A stretch of DNA of 64,000 bases from Trichoplusia ni. Its lineage: Eukaryota; Arthropoda; Insecta; Lepidoptera; Noctuidae. Position numbers and translations under genes: made by a program. The notes under the pieces are model-generated. The model worked only from the letters and a program-made list of their open reading frames with translations, ran no database searches and was not told where the DNA came from. This document shows, piece after piece, positions 20,244-33,700 of the stretch; the first letter of the stretch is position 1; the number at the start of each line of letters is the position of its first letter. Location of the stretch: contig NC_039501.1 of NCBI RefSeq assembly GCF_003590095.1, forward strand, positions 620,001 through 684,000, written 5' to 3'.

Positions 20244-22232
20244 AATAGATTTCTTATATTAATGTAACTATGAAAAGATCTAGTTGTCATGTTAGTATGA
20301 ATTTTGTGCTAAATTATTTGTTATTACGCTGACACTTAGAGTAAAAAGATATATTTTTCTTTTAATTTCTAAAGTTCCCTGCGGAAAAAAATGCAACGTT
20401 ACTATAAAATGTTTTTTTTTCTTATTTGTACAACTATTTAAGTAGATAGCAAAGTTTTCTAGACATTTTTAAACTAAAACGAGATTGAGTCATCGAATCT
20501 CTTGTGCTGAAATTCACGTCACGCAATAAGAATATTGTACTATGCCAGAAAAAAATGTATCTAATCTTATTAAAAATTCTGATGTCATCACTTAGATACT
20601 AATTGATAATTATCATTGGCATGGACCAGCGCTTTTCAAATCAGCCGTCAAGTCACGCATAATTTCCAGTAAGAAAAATAAGTAATTAGATATTTATGAT
20701 AAAAATTTACCTAAGATCAGATGCAACACAATACCTAACTTACCAAAAAAAAACACCCAAACTCAATCTTTTTATTGAAATTTATATTTTTTAAGAAATT
20801 TAGTGTTGTGACTTCTTTTTCTAAAATAAATATTACAGGTCAAAGTTTAAGTCGGTTTCTACAAAATCCGTTATCTATTATTTACGTGGTTCAGAAGTAG
20901 TTTGATACGCGAAAATAACCCCACTGGTCTGTCTCGTGCTGTCTCTTGACGCTTCTTATCTTCAATCCGCCACAAGGCACAGCGTGTTCCAATCAATTTT
21001 ACATAAAAAAATGATAAATAAACCCATATACATTAACAATTACAGATTATGTTTTTTATGTTCTTTTTAATCACGTTTTTGTTGACGTCATTACGATAAG
21101 ACATTTTTTAATTATGTCATCAGATGTTGTCTAACACGTGGTCCGTGGGTGTGACTCAGTTTTAGAGATTCGGTTACAAAACTTCATGATTTTAATAAGA
21201 AAACTTTGCTCTTTTACTTGAATACGAATTGAAAAATTATGCCAATAATATGTAGTTTCGATGTTTTTTTCGTTTATATTTACTACCGACGTTGAATTCA
21301 TAATGTAATATTGTAATATTTTGGTTTCCTTTTTGGGGTGTACATAAGATATAATTTCGAACAGCACAGTATTGCTTCAAGTAGGTTGACAACACATAGA
21401 GATTTTAATATCCGTCCAAGCGGGAATGTTTACAAAGATTTGTTGATTTTTAGCTAAAAACCCTCGTCTTTGTAAATTTTAGTGTAAATTACAGTTATGG
21501 TGTAAAATATTAGTCGAAAGACCTAAGACTATCCAAAGATAGATGAATTAGGAATCATGGATTGTGCAAATTTATGGATTTGCTGAAGTACAGTCGTGTT
21601 CACAGTGTATCACTGAATGGCCCGTAGCGCAATCGGCATTTATTTTTTCTTTTTTTCTCACCGATTTTTTTACTTTTATAAAACTTTTTTTTCATTTAGT
21701 TACTGGTTAGAGATCTGTGTAACATCGCTTTTATTAATGACTTTATTGATGTAAATGTGATAATAGTATTTTTCTACTGTCTCGGTTCCAGGAAATTGTT
21801 TTAAATGGAATCTTTACAGCTTCATATTAAGTTTTTCTTCGAACGTCGTGATTAAACAAAAAATGTGAGACTAAAACAATTTTTCGTACTTATTAGTTTT
21901 ACTGTCGTACTAATGTAAATAAAATGAGCGAAAAAATAATAAAATATCGGTAGAATATTTTCCATTACAAAAATATTTTTTTTATTTTTATTTTGGGAAA
22001 TGCTTTGACGGTTTATTTCTCCGATATTTTTTTATTTTTTTTAAGTAAATAAAGCACTAGAGATGTGCTCATTGTGAGTACTGTGACAAACACGGAATTG
22101 ATTTCACTATTAGCAAATAATAAAGTAAAAAGAAAAATAAATTAAACAATTTCTTAATTATTTTTAAAATATTTAAAGTATTACTTAAATGAAAATAAAT
22201 ATCTAAAAATTTGTTTGATTTTTTTCTTTTAG

Positions 22233-22262
22233 GCTCAAATGCAGGCACAAAATCTAGACTAA
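22233..22262 (+). CDS. possible distal alternative terminal exon (AQMQAQNLD)
   Basis: A strong acceptor (GATTTTTTTCTTTTAG) precedes GCT CAA ATG CAG GCA CAA AAT CTA GAC TAA in phase 0. A poly(A) hexamer follows at 22318-22323, so it looks like a very small last exon. It repeats the A-Q-M start found at 19578 inside the 19491 exon (identical nine bases). It could be joined to any phase-0 exon (15721, 17518, 18337). No protein evidence. Confidence 0.4.
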   Translation, partial: AQMQAQNLD

Positions 22263-22317
22263 ACTATAGTGAAATGATTCCGATGCATGTTGCTACAACT
22301 TATAGAAACAAAATATT

Positions 22318-22323
22318 AATAAA
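22318..22323 (+). terminator. poly(A) signal AATAAA
   Basis: AATAAA 56 bases after the stop of the candidate distal exon at 22233; it marks the likely outer limit of the Ig gene, which is convergent with the peptide gene on the other strand. Confidence 0.45.
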
Positions 22324-22499
22324 AGTATTAGATGAGGTTTTGTACATACGAACTTGTTATAATATTGTCGAATAGTGTTATTAAATTAATTTATGGATTT
22401 TTAAATGACGTTTTAATTATTATATCAATATAACATATTATAGACCATTGGAACTTTACTTTTAATTGACGTCAGAGCAACTTCATTTTAATATGAATT

Positions 22500-22600
22500 C
22501 ACGGATAGTCCAGTAGTTACCACACGCACAATTGCGACTTGTCGCGGGTTCGATCCCCGCGTATACCAAGCGTTTTTTTGTTGTTACTAGTCAGAATTTG
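22500..22600 (+). mobile_element. tRNA-derived SINE fragment
   Basis: GGATAGTCCAGTAGTTACCA (A-box region) and GGTTCGATCC at 22547-22556 (box B), then CCCGCGTATACCAAGCG. It lacks tRNA cloverleaf pairing; the same head occurs in many copies in this window. Confidence 0.6.
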
Positions 22601-23299
22601 GGAGTCTTTTGCGCATGTTACTTTAATTTTTGAGAAAAATCCCACCTCTTTTAAATAACTACTAATATACTGCAGGAGAAGTTAAAACTGTCCAAGATAC
22701 ATAGAGAACAATTTCGACCATTACCACCGCGCTGAACGACAGTTGTAAATATCAGAATGAGGCTCCTGTAAGAGCACTGCTAGGAGAGATTTTGTACCTC
22801 TCTGGATTCGCTCATCCCAAGATTCCACAAAAATATTTTTACTATTTTTCATTCAAGGGATAACTTCATGGGTAGCCGGTCCTTTTGAAAGGCGCGTTAT
22901 GGGAGAGCAGACATGAACAATCTAAAGTAGATGCAGAAATATGCATACCACGAGTGTAATATTTATTAAGCTACTACATAATGCTATGTGGACAAGTTCC
23001 TATGATTTGCCAGAAAACCTTGGCACCTGCCTTTCCACATACGTTCTGTGATGGGTCGCCGCTCACTAGATGAGGTCTCTATGATACCGCCACGATAGGC
23101 AGCAGGTGGACAACACTAGTGAGCCACCGATTCCACCATATTTTGTGACACATAAAACAAAAGAAAGACTTAGAAAAGTGTCTACTGAATTAACGATGGA
23201 ATAAAAAAAACAGTTTACAAAAATAAAGTATTAATTAATTAAATAATAAAAAAATACTCAGGCAAACACAGAAATGAAACAAAGATATATTAATACGAT

Positions 23300-24616
23300 T
23301 ATAAAATTTTATTTATAATTTTCCTCTCCAAACATCATTTCTTAAAATGAATTATATATTTACAAAATTAAAAATTAAGTTACTAAATAAGTATTTACAA
23401 TATTTTTTTTATATCACAGCTCCTTTTGAAACGAATATAGTTTCATTTTTTTTTCAATTTATGAATTTTCATGATATTTATGTAAATGTGAAATTATAAT
23501 TTATTTAATTATAATTATTACTTCGTTTATTTCTAAGTTTATAATATTATGCGAAGATGATCAAAGGTTGCTCATTAGTTTAATTGAATAAAGATAATTA
23601 ATTGATTAATCAGTGTTCTGTACAGTGACTACTGGCAAGTACTATGTTAGATAATTAGTTCGATTTGTTTAATTATTTATCTCACGGTTCATTAATTAAA
23701 TTGTGAAAACAAGTGAACATATAAACAATTATGAGTAATATGCAAGTTTTCAAACTTTGACATATTCTTTGATTTTAACAGTTTTTAGGTTAAGGCCTAA
23801 AACTAGAATAGTTTTCATTAAAAATGTGAGATAGCAATATATCATAGAACGATATCTCTTTTCCACAATGGCAGATTATTTCAAATCGAGAATATGTCAG
23901 TAGTCATTTTCGAAAGGCGAGTGAACAGCCAATTGGCAAGATTAAATGCTTTCATGAACTTATATGTAACTTAAAAATATAATTATATACATTTCGTTAT
24001 AGAAATAACTACGTTTTAATGTATAAGTATTTATACATACTTAATTACATGACAGTAACTGAAGTTGTTATGACTTGAAAGAAGTTGTTCAAATTGAGTT
24101 AAATGTAATTTGGATTGACTTTGTAAAAGCATTTTAAATAATTTGTCAGGGTTCAACAAGGGTAACAACGGAAACCACGCTATAAAAAAGTTGTTATCCA
24201 AACGATTCGTTAATCTTTAGACAATTTTTACAGAAAAACCTCTGTAAAGTGAGTTCAACTCGCAAAAAATATAGGTCTAGGTCTCTTTTTACAAAATGTT
24301 GACCGCATTCTTTTTCTAAGTACTTCATTAATTCATTAGGTGAAAGAGAACAATTAATTTGGTTACACAACAGTTACTATTCGTCCTGATACACATCAAA
24401 AATCAATTGAAAGACAAACTTTACATATTCATGTAGTATTCACATTTAAAAGACTTCCAAATTGAGCAGTTTTTGTGTATTGAAGATTGATCCACCGGCC
24501 GACATCAACCCAAAATTCATCCAAAATTTTTCAAAATTCAAATTCAGCCTCAACCGCAGTCATTTCAACGAGTTACTTGAAACATACGCAGAATACTTAG
24601 CACCTATGTACATGTA
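23300..24616 (-). other. probable 3' UTR and downstream DNA of the peptide gene
   Basis: AT-rich, no supported coding frame. AATAAA hexamers on the minus strand occur at 23526-23531, 23500-23505 and 23308-23313, so the transcript may run about 1.1-1.3 kb past the stop. An ATTAAA variant at 24015-24020 would give a shorter UTR. Confidence 0.35.
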
Positions 24617-24763
24617 TTAGTAGAAGTCGAACTGCCCCCTCCCAAAGTACACATAGTCACTACACCACTTCCGAGCTTGGAGGTCGGTGGAGCAGCACGC
24701 CGGGTACGCCATCCTGGCTTTTGTGAGTTTAGCGCAGCGCTGGCACAGGTCTAGGAGTTCGTC
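24617..24763 (-). CDS. peptide gene exon 3 (cysteine-rich C-terminus)
   Basis: The acceptor is TCTTGTTACAG; 48 codons then TAA. It reads DELLDLCQRCAKLTKARMA, YPACCSTDLQARKWC and ends FGRGQFDFY. Five of the six mature cysteines are here. It is GC-rich against an AT-rich surround. Confidence 0.85.
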   Translation of the reverse strand, partial: DELLDLCQRCAKLTKARMAYPACCSTDLQARKWCSDYVYFGRGQFDFY

Positions 24764-27700
24764 CTGTAACAAGAGATATGGGATTATATTCAGTTGTTTT
24801 TTTATTTCTTTAGATCCACTAGATTAGATTAGGTCACGATTCTATGAATAGTGTCAAATTTAATCCAGTTGCTGTTAATTCATCGACATATTTTTGTAAA
24901 TAGTAGAATTGGGGCCCAGTTAGTTAATGCCTCAACGCCGTTTTAGTGCTACTAGGTATTTTGATTTTGATATAGTTGATGGCGACTAAATTATGTCGGC
25001 TCACGAGTTTACTATATATACGAAGAATTTTTTTTTTAAATTAGGCTCATAATAAATCAATAAATAAAAATAATTCGCTTCTAAACATATTTTTACCATC
25101 CATTCGGTGAAGAATAACGGCGCAAGGAAAACAAGGAGAAATGGACTTAAAAGAATATGGTTTATGGAACCCCCAAAGACACAAGAATTACCATAGAGAA
25201 TGAGTCGTAAAAAATACTATAACTAGGACAAAGACTTTACTTCTATAAAAATGCTGACTAAGCCAGTTTTAAATCTACTTTATCACCACATCACTATTAT
25301 TTCAACAATTATAATGTTTATAATCTAATCTGTTTTGGGATAACACGTGATAGTTGTCAAAATTATAATGACGGTCTGAACTATACCCGGTTGATAGCTA
25401 TAGTCACAGGTCATACAAGTATATAAGGGTCAAATGATCAGTTTATATTTTTTTGCGTTTTATTCAGAATTATTCGGAGATAAAAACGGATTCGATTTAT
25501 AATTGGGTTACGATTTTAATTAGTTTTAATATTCTATAGAGTGATAATTTTCGTCTGAATAGTATAAAATTATAAAGACAATAGATTTTGTGAAAATTTG
25601 AAATAAGTTTGATATAAATGCTTTATTTGTTTGGTCTTTAGGATTGAACCTGCACTTTGAGTATACATCCATGCATATAACCGCAAGGCTACCACGATAT
25701 TTATAGTTTAAATTAAGAGTTCCTGCTGAGTAGATAGTTTTGACTTGATCGATCATAAGTTAAACTGACTTGATACGGTCAGTCCGGGCATGGGTGACCA
25801 TCTGTATCACAACGAGTTCCCCCGTGTTTTAAAAGGCACGTTAAATTGTGGATCAAGGTTATTATTTCCACATTTTTGACAGTCGTTACCGGTACTCAGA
25901 AACTAGAAAGCCTGACAACCAGTCTGACTAAGGGGTATCGTGTTGCCCAGGTAAAACACTGATATCTAGGATGACTTACGTCTGTGTGACATTCAGCTGA
26001 CTCAGTGAAGACCCCGCTGCCGGGCGCCAGCCACGGAGGTCGCGCGTTCGATTCCCGGACGAGCATCGCCAGGCACACCAACACAAGGATGCAAGCTATC
26101 GTGTTCTTCTGTGGACAAAAGAAAATGAAAACGATTATTTTTTAATTACAAAAAACTATTTTAAAATGTAAGGAATATTTTTTTAGGCGGTAACTCTCTT
26201 TGAAGTAACTTTGGTTAATTAAGAAAAGTTTCAAAAGCCGAAGTGAAACATCGTAAGTTTTTTGTTGGTATCTATTATTATTAAAGCTTTTTGCGTAAAA
26301 CGAAGTAAATAATACCTACTGACGATAATGGATAAAAGTTAAAGTTAAAATCAAAAATAATTCCCATTTAAAATTATCAAAAAAAAATTAACGAAGTACA
26401 ACATAGCGCCGGAAACAGGTACATCTCTATAGCTTTATGCAAATGACCTTTCACCCAAACCCAACCATGATAACCCATAAAGTAGGAACCACTCTATTTT
26501 GTAACCAAACAATAAGTTTATCTTAAACAATAATTTATTATAATCACTAATTATTATCAATAAATAAACAATAATAATTACGATAAAAAGCTACTTAGAA
26601 AATAGGCCATGTTTGTTTCGTTAAAATAGGTTAGCACAGTAAGCTGACAACGTGAGTGTTTGTGTACCGGCCTTGGGACGTACCAGGGTGAAATCAGGTC
26701 AAGAAAATAACATTTTATAACAATGAAATACTCTTAAAGGAATAAGGGTTAAAATACACTAAAATACTTTCTGTCGAAGTACCTGCAACTCGCATCACTC
26801 CGAACTAATTCGACACGCGTCTTGTGTGCTCATTAATTCGCGCACGCTCAAGTGTAACTGCGCCTTTATATTCATAGTAAATAAGATAACGATCAAAACA
26901 TCGGAGTAGTACTATTGTAACCTAATTGTGAGTACTTCTCAATGTAAACAAACTTTCGATAAGGGCTTTTTTCCATACTAAACGGCACTATTCAATGCTT
27001 GTACCACGACATTAATCGGTATTCTCGTCGATGTGTGAGCGGGAGAGTGCTCTACAATCGGATAGCTTTGTCTCGTTTACACAATGGAAGGAGGTCGCTT
27101 TAGGCGTATCATAGTAGGTCATCTGAGATGTAACCCAGTTTTGTGGGTAGTTAAGGTATATATTGTTTTGTTCGACTTTGGTTCGTGACAAGGAAAATGT
27201 CATTAGATACTTGAATCCAACATGGATGTGCCCATTGCTAATTAGGACGATAATTAAAGATGTTTTGTTTCACATTGACGTGGTGATTAAGTATTCAAAA
27301 AGGCAACAATAATAATTATGCAAATATTATAAAAAAGAACGACTGATTTATTTTACAGATATTTTTATTTCATGTCTATATTTGTTTTACATTTGGTTTT
27401 TGGTCGGATTTTATTTTTTACCTTTTTTTATAAAACTTTAAGACTGTTTAATTTTTTTTTTGAAATACCTAAAGCAATGGATTATAAACAAGCGGCTGTT
27501 AACGCATAATTGTTGTAATTTCATTACTTCTTGCTCCAATTAATGATTTAGATTTTATTGGAATAAAAATAGTTGTTTTTTAACCAGAAGCTTAGGCAAG
27601 GGAACGAGCGTAGAGCGGTATACTTAGTAAATATTAGGTTGACACATCCCTTTGCGCTTCGACCGTCAGCATGGCCGAATAAAAAAAATATTATGTTCAG

Positions 27701-30700
27701 GATATATTTTTTTAAGTTTCAATTTTGAGTTTTTTATTTCAATTTACCTAAAAACCCTGTAGTAAGTTATTTCGAAGGCTACATGTTTTATTTCATAATC
27801 TTTTCTCCGTTAATTATTTACATAGACGAAATATACAAATACAATTTTATTAACTGATATTTAAAATAATGATAACACAATCTAATAACTCGGAAGAGAA
27901 AAAAAAATAGATAAGGTTTCTTAACTATCAAGAATTTTATACAAAGTTCCTGATACTACTTGTTCATTATTTTGAACCTTAGCAGTTTGTAATAAGGTTT
28001 ATAATAGCTTGTGTGAAACCTGCCACGCCTCCCTGCCGTGTTAAAAACCTAATTGTCTTGTTTTGCGATTGTTTCTGTTTATTTTATGATGATAGGTTAA
28101 TTATAATAATATTTTTAGGGTTCCATATTAGAAGGGTATTAAACGGTACCTTATTACTTAAGCAACGATGTCTGTTCGTCAGTATATTCGCCTGTCGCCA
28201 GACTGTATCTCATGAATTGAAGCCAACTGCAGGATAGCTGAATGGACCAGTTCACAACGCCAAGCCCGCGACGTGTCGTGGGTTTGATCCTTGCGTAGGA
28301 CAAGCATTTGTGTGGATGATATTATACATGTGACCAGGTAATATTAAGAGTCATTACTAAAATATGACGATTATTTTTTTCTAATTTCTCTAGAATCTAA
28401 TTTTCTTTCTTAGGGAAAATTCTCTGAAAAACTACTCTTCTAAAAAGACACGATATTAAAACCTTAATTTGTATTGTTTTTTGTTTGACCTTTAAATCCA
28501 ACAGAATATACTACCTCAAATTAGTGCAGTAGTTTAAAATGAACTTTATAGCAAAAGCAATAGAGACCATTTTCGCTAATCATTCCTAAAGCTAAGCTTC
28601 TAGAGGTCAATTATCAAATGATAAACTTATTAAAACCAAAGTTTATTACACCAAGACACAAACAAACATATATATGTATGTTTTTTACCTTTAATTAGTA
28701 AATTATTTGCAAGAAATGATAAATAATGTCATCTGAGTGACCCGGGTAATCAAATTATAATTGAGTTTGCTGACAAACTGTGTTATTTATTTTTTAACTG
28801 AATATCAATACCTATTAAAATACGTCGTAGAAAATGAATCCGGTCAATTACGAGTCGATTTGATGTAGCAGGTTCCGTATACAAAATAACCACTTATGAA
28901 AGGCCTTTTAAAATTGGGCTGATTATTAAAAAAAATGTTTTATACACAGACGAACAAAAAAATGTTTGTTCGTATGAAATAATAAATGTACCTATTAAAT
29001 AAATTTTTCGTTCATCATAATCGGCCTAGCCTTTTCCCAACTATGTTGGGGTCGGCTACCAGTCTAACCGGTTTCAGCTAAGTACGAGTGTTTTACAAGG
29101 AGCGACTACCTATCTGACCTCCTCAACCCAGTTACCTGGGCAACACGATGCCCCTTGGTAAGACTGGTTGTCAGACTTTTCAAGCTTCTGACTACCTGTA
29201 ACGACTGTCAAAGATGTAGGAATAACAGCCAAATTTTTCGGTATCGTTATCAATAAGATCTCTTTGCCTTCGTCATATAGATAATTGACTGAAATGAAAC
29301 AACTGGATTATTTTAAGCCTCTCCCTATTACACTTTCTAACTACTGCCAATTCAAAAGGTTATTGCCATAAAAGCTGTTGAAATTTCCTAAACATTTGAT
29401 TACTCATATAATTCTGGAACACAAAATGGCCTTTACCCAGATATAAGACCATTACAATCAATTTTACCTAATTACCTTATCAGCTGCATATTTAATATTA
29501 AAATTCTTGTTAATTGATATTTGCGTATCAATTGCGTCAACAACCTTGAACGGGAGGCAGTATCACCCACCGATAAGGAACTGTCGCGAGGCTAAATAAC
29601 GAAATACAATAAAATTCGTTAAACGTGTCGTTAGTAATAAGATAACGGCCGTTACTTATCAGTAACGAATTCTTGCGTTGTCGTTATACGACATTTTTGC
29701 GATAAAGCCTTCTGTGGAAAGTTTATGGCGGATATAATGTTCTAGATTGTCTGCATTATTTTTCAGTTTTATATTTTTTCTGATTTGGTAAACTTCATGA
29801 ACAGAACACCGTCTCTTGCTACCGTACTGCGTCATAAGATAGGCAGTGTGTTATCTCATAATGAGTTCATGATTATTTTGAGTTCATACTGAAATTCGCC
29901 AGGACTCTTGAAGTGATAACTTTTTGGGCCCTCCCAACGGCCAGAAGTCAGGATTTTCTTCCCTTTGTCTAACAAATATAGCAGCAGCAGATAAGCTCTT
30001 TTCTCGCTTTAACACATAATAATATTCTTAAAATTGAAAGTCTTAAGTTTTCATAGCTCCAACAATATCAATATGAATTATTATTTTATCAACTTAGATT
30101 CGTTTCAGTTACAAATCTGCCGAGCGTTCCGAAACGCACATGTCTTTTGTCTTATGAACAAGAGCCTTATCATCGAGAACTCTTTAAATAATAAATTCTT
30201 TTTCTTTATTAAATGATGTAACGGTTTACTCATGATTAAGGACTCCGGTTGGGTCCGAAACTAGTCGGGCTACCCCGATAAACACGCGTGAGTAAACCGT
30301 TACATCATTTAATAATGAATCAGTCTCACGATTGTTATTATAAAAAAAATCTTTTTCTTTTTTACTTATTTAATAAAAATACGAGTCCCGCTGTTCTTGC
30401 GTTATCACAAACATACAAGTCACATGCACAGAGACACCCAGACTCAGAACAAGCATTCGTGGTTCACACAAATTCTTGTCCTGAGCTCGCGACACTACAC
30501 GCATAAGGTTTGGCGTGGTGACCTCAACCACTCGGCTATCCGTGAACCTCACCATTTTACACTCTTCACAACCAGTTTAACATTGTATGTTTAATTCAGA
30601 ATATTCTTACTAATTAGCCAGATAGCAGCTTGAACCTAGATAGCATTATCATGAATATTTCAGTGAGAACTCTTCAGTTCCGGTGTAAGGTCTCGACGAC

Positions 30701-33700
30701 CACGTGTACTGATAATATTTATGGATCATGGATCAGGTTATTCTGAGCATCCATTGAGACAATTCTTTAAAGATGATTTTAAATACTGAAGTGAAATCTG
30801 AAAAGTAGTTCTATTGTAGATATTGACTAACCGACATGTTAGCCCGCTGTGTTAGAATATAACGCACTGATCTCATAGCCTTGCAGTTTGGTCTATAGAT
30901 TTGTATGCGATAGTTGCAGGTTCGATCCCAACTCGGGCGAATACCAATGTGACTTGATCAAAGTTAAATGTACTTTCTTAATTATTTTAAGGCACTACTG
31001 ACATTAAAAGATTTCATCACTAGGTAACCTGGATTAAAAATATTCGAATCTGAAGTACTCATTGATAGTGAGGAAGCGTGGTGATGAATGCTTTTTTGGG
31101 AAGAGGCCTATGCCTAGCAGTGGGAGGTATAGGCTGGTATTATTATTGTGCTACATACTTTAATACGGAGCAGGCCGAATTCAATACGCAGGCCAGAATT
31201 ACTTGAGCGGCTGAGAAAAGATTATAACTTACGTCGATCAAAAGTATTTAAAGAGATTAAAAAAAAAGCTAATAACATAAGTAAAGAGTCCGTTTGAAGT
31301 TTGAACGCCTGACTGTACAAAAGCAGAGAGTCCTTAGAAAAATTATTCCAAGTAAGTATTGGATAGTCAATTCATAGTGGAAGGCTATGTAATAGTCTAG
31401 AACTTGTCAAAGAACACCCGCCGCTAGACTGCCTACGAAGTTAGTAGGTTCCAAACTTAAAACGAAATAAGCTCGTGAAATTAACTCGTATTTTGAACAT
31501 GTGTAATTAAAAATATAAAAAACAAGCAGTAAAAACGTAATAAAATAAAAAGTGTATATTTGAGATTGGATGATGCAAATTATCGTAAAAAGACTCTTTA
31601 ACAATCGGTCCACTCCTGCGCATCCACCCAGGCCCCGCCCCCCGCCCACTGCGACACCACGTGCCGGGTCAGAGATCACCCTCAATCACAGGTTACTTAC
31701 ATTCCTCAGCTCTGACTCATACGCACACTGTAAGAATAATAAAATAACGACTTTGGTCTAGACAACCTAACAAGTTGACTAGAGAGAGTTTGATTCGAAG
31801 AATTGAAAAACCTATTCTTTTTGAAGAAGAATAAAAATATAAATGTAAAGCAAGAACTTTTTTTCGCGGATTAAAATTTGCAGATGAAAATATTTCTGTC
31901 TGTCTGTCTCATTTTCACGCCAAAACTACTGAGGCGATAGAAATGAAATTTGGTGCATAGATAGTCTAGAGCCTAGATTTAATTTAAACCAAAGACCTTG
32001 CGGACAGAGCCGAGGGCAACAGCTAGTGTTTCATAATTATAATACGAAGATTAATACTCGTAAGGTTTTTTTACAAAGTTCCGCGATTTTTCAAATTTGG
32101 TAATTTAATGTGACTTCAAAAAGAATTTTGGATTTGCATGCATTGCATGCAAATATCAAAGGATTTCAGACATTATTTTTCTAACCGACTCCCAATTTTA
32201 TCACCACAATCCACTTTCAGGTGGTCTCTAAAAATAGGAGATATTTTGGAACAAAAGCCATTTTTTAGTAAGATTTAAAACTGATGAAAAACACAAAAAC
32301 CGATCAAGAGATTCCAGCACAAATTTATTATTATTACAACTTGATTTTACAGAAAAACATATTCTGAAAGATATTATTTTTTTAGCAATCACGGTTCAGA
32401 AGATAAAATCTGGTAACAGAGAGACGGTTAGGCAGTAGAGCTTCAGTATAATAGGGCTACCTTTTGAACCTTTGGGTACGACACACTAAACACTTGAACT
32501 TTACATTGCTACGACTTACAATTAACATTGACAATTCTAAATGAACATTTAAAACAAACAATATTTTGTGTGACCGAAGATTGACGAACTAACGACCTAG
32601 TCTAGCTAAAACTAACGCGTCATTTCAAAGTTATAAACAGTTCAAAAATAAGTTTATCTCCGTTATTATAAAAACAATAATATAGCTATGGACACGGATC
32701 TTTTAAAGAATGGTAAAATTGTCCAGAATAACATAAGTTTTGCCTTAATTTACGAACACAAGTTAATATACCATATCCAAGATTATAGATGCAGAATGTT
32801 TGCAACCCTTGCTTAACAATGATCTTGGAACGATATTCTTTCTAAAAAGAAGCTTTTTATCTTTCCAATTATTAACTTCTTTGTGACAAACATTAACCGT
32901 TAATTAGCACACTCTGGAAAAAATCGCCGGTCTGTAGGTTTCCCGACGTTTTCCTTCACTTAAGCAAACGAAATGAGTTTTTGAAAATACATTATTGCGT
33001 CGTGGAATTCTATACTTAAGCAATTTTGAAACGTCTTTCAATTCAATATTTTCTCTATCAAACAACACAAAACAACACCTTTTGTTTCAATTACAAATTG
33101 CCTTTTGTAAAATCACTTTTCATTACAAAAGCAAATAAAACTAAGAATGTAGCTACTACCATACATTCTAACTAGAAAAACATCGATTATTAACAAGACA
33201 AAGTCTCGAAAACAAAAGAAAACCCCAATTACAATATCAGACAAATGCGAGACGAAAACAATTTTGTTTTGGTTGTGATAACATGACGGACTAGCTTGGC
33301 AACCGGCGACAATCACTTAGAACCAGCGTGGACGTGTAGGTTTATAAACTGTTATTAATAACATACAGGTAATTTAAAAACAAATAATTTAGGGAATAAT
33401 GTTATTTTATTATTTTCGTCCGTAGTAAGAAATTAATCACAACATTCAAGTCACATGCACAAAGATACGCAGACTCAAAACAAGCATTTTGAGTGTCATA
33501 AATGTTTGTACAACGCGGGGATCGAATCTGCGACACGTCGCTCAGGGGTTTGAGAGAACTTTTACCACTCGGGTATCCTTGCAGTCAAAACTATTGATCC
33601 TTTGCATTGAAACTTATGACTAAAATTCAATCTATGAAATATTTTTAAAAGGGTTAACCACTTGTCACATGTTTACAACGTTCTTTTTAAAATTGGTAGT

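Larger units (their letters stand above)
19653..20260 (+). other. probable 3' UTR of the Ig receptor gene
   Basis: AT-rich non-coding sequence follows the TGA at 19652 and runs to two AATAAA hexamers, with a GT-rich stretch (TGTGTTTGT) after the first. No open frame of note. A longer UTR reaching the AATAAA at 22318 is possible. Confidence 0.55.

Noticed and set aside
22500..22600. tRNA gene
   Set aside because: Box B is present but no acceptor stem or anticodon arm forms; it is a SINE head repeated many times here.
30855..30960. tRNA gene with perfect box B
   Set aside because: Same reason; no cloverleaf and a SINE body follows.
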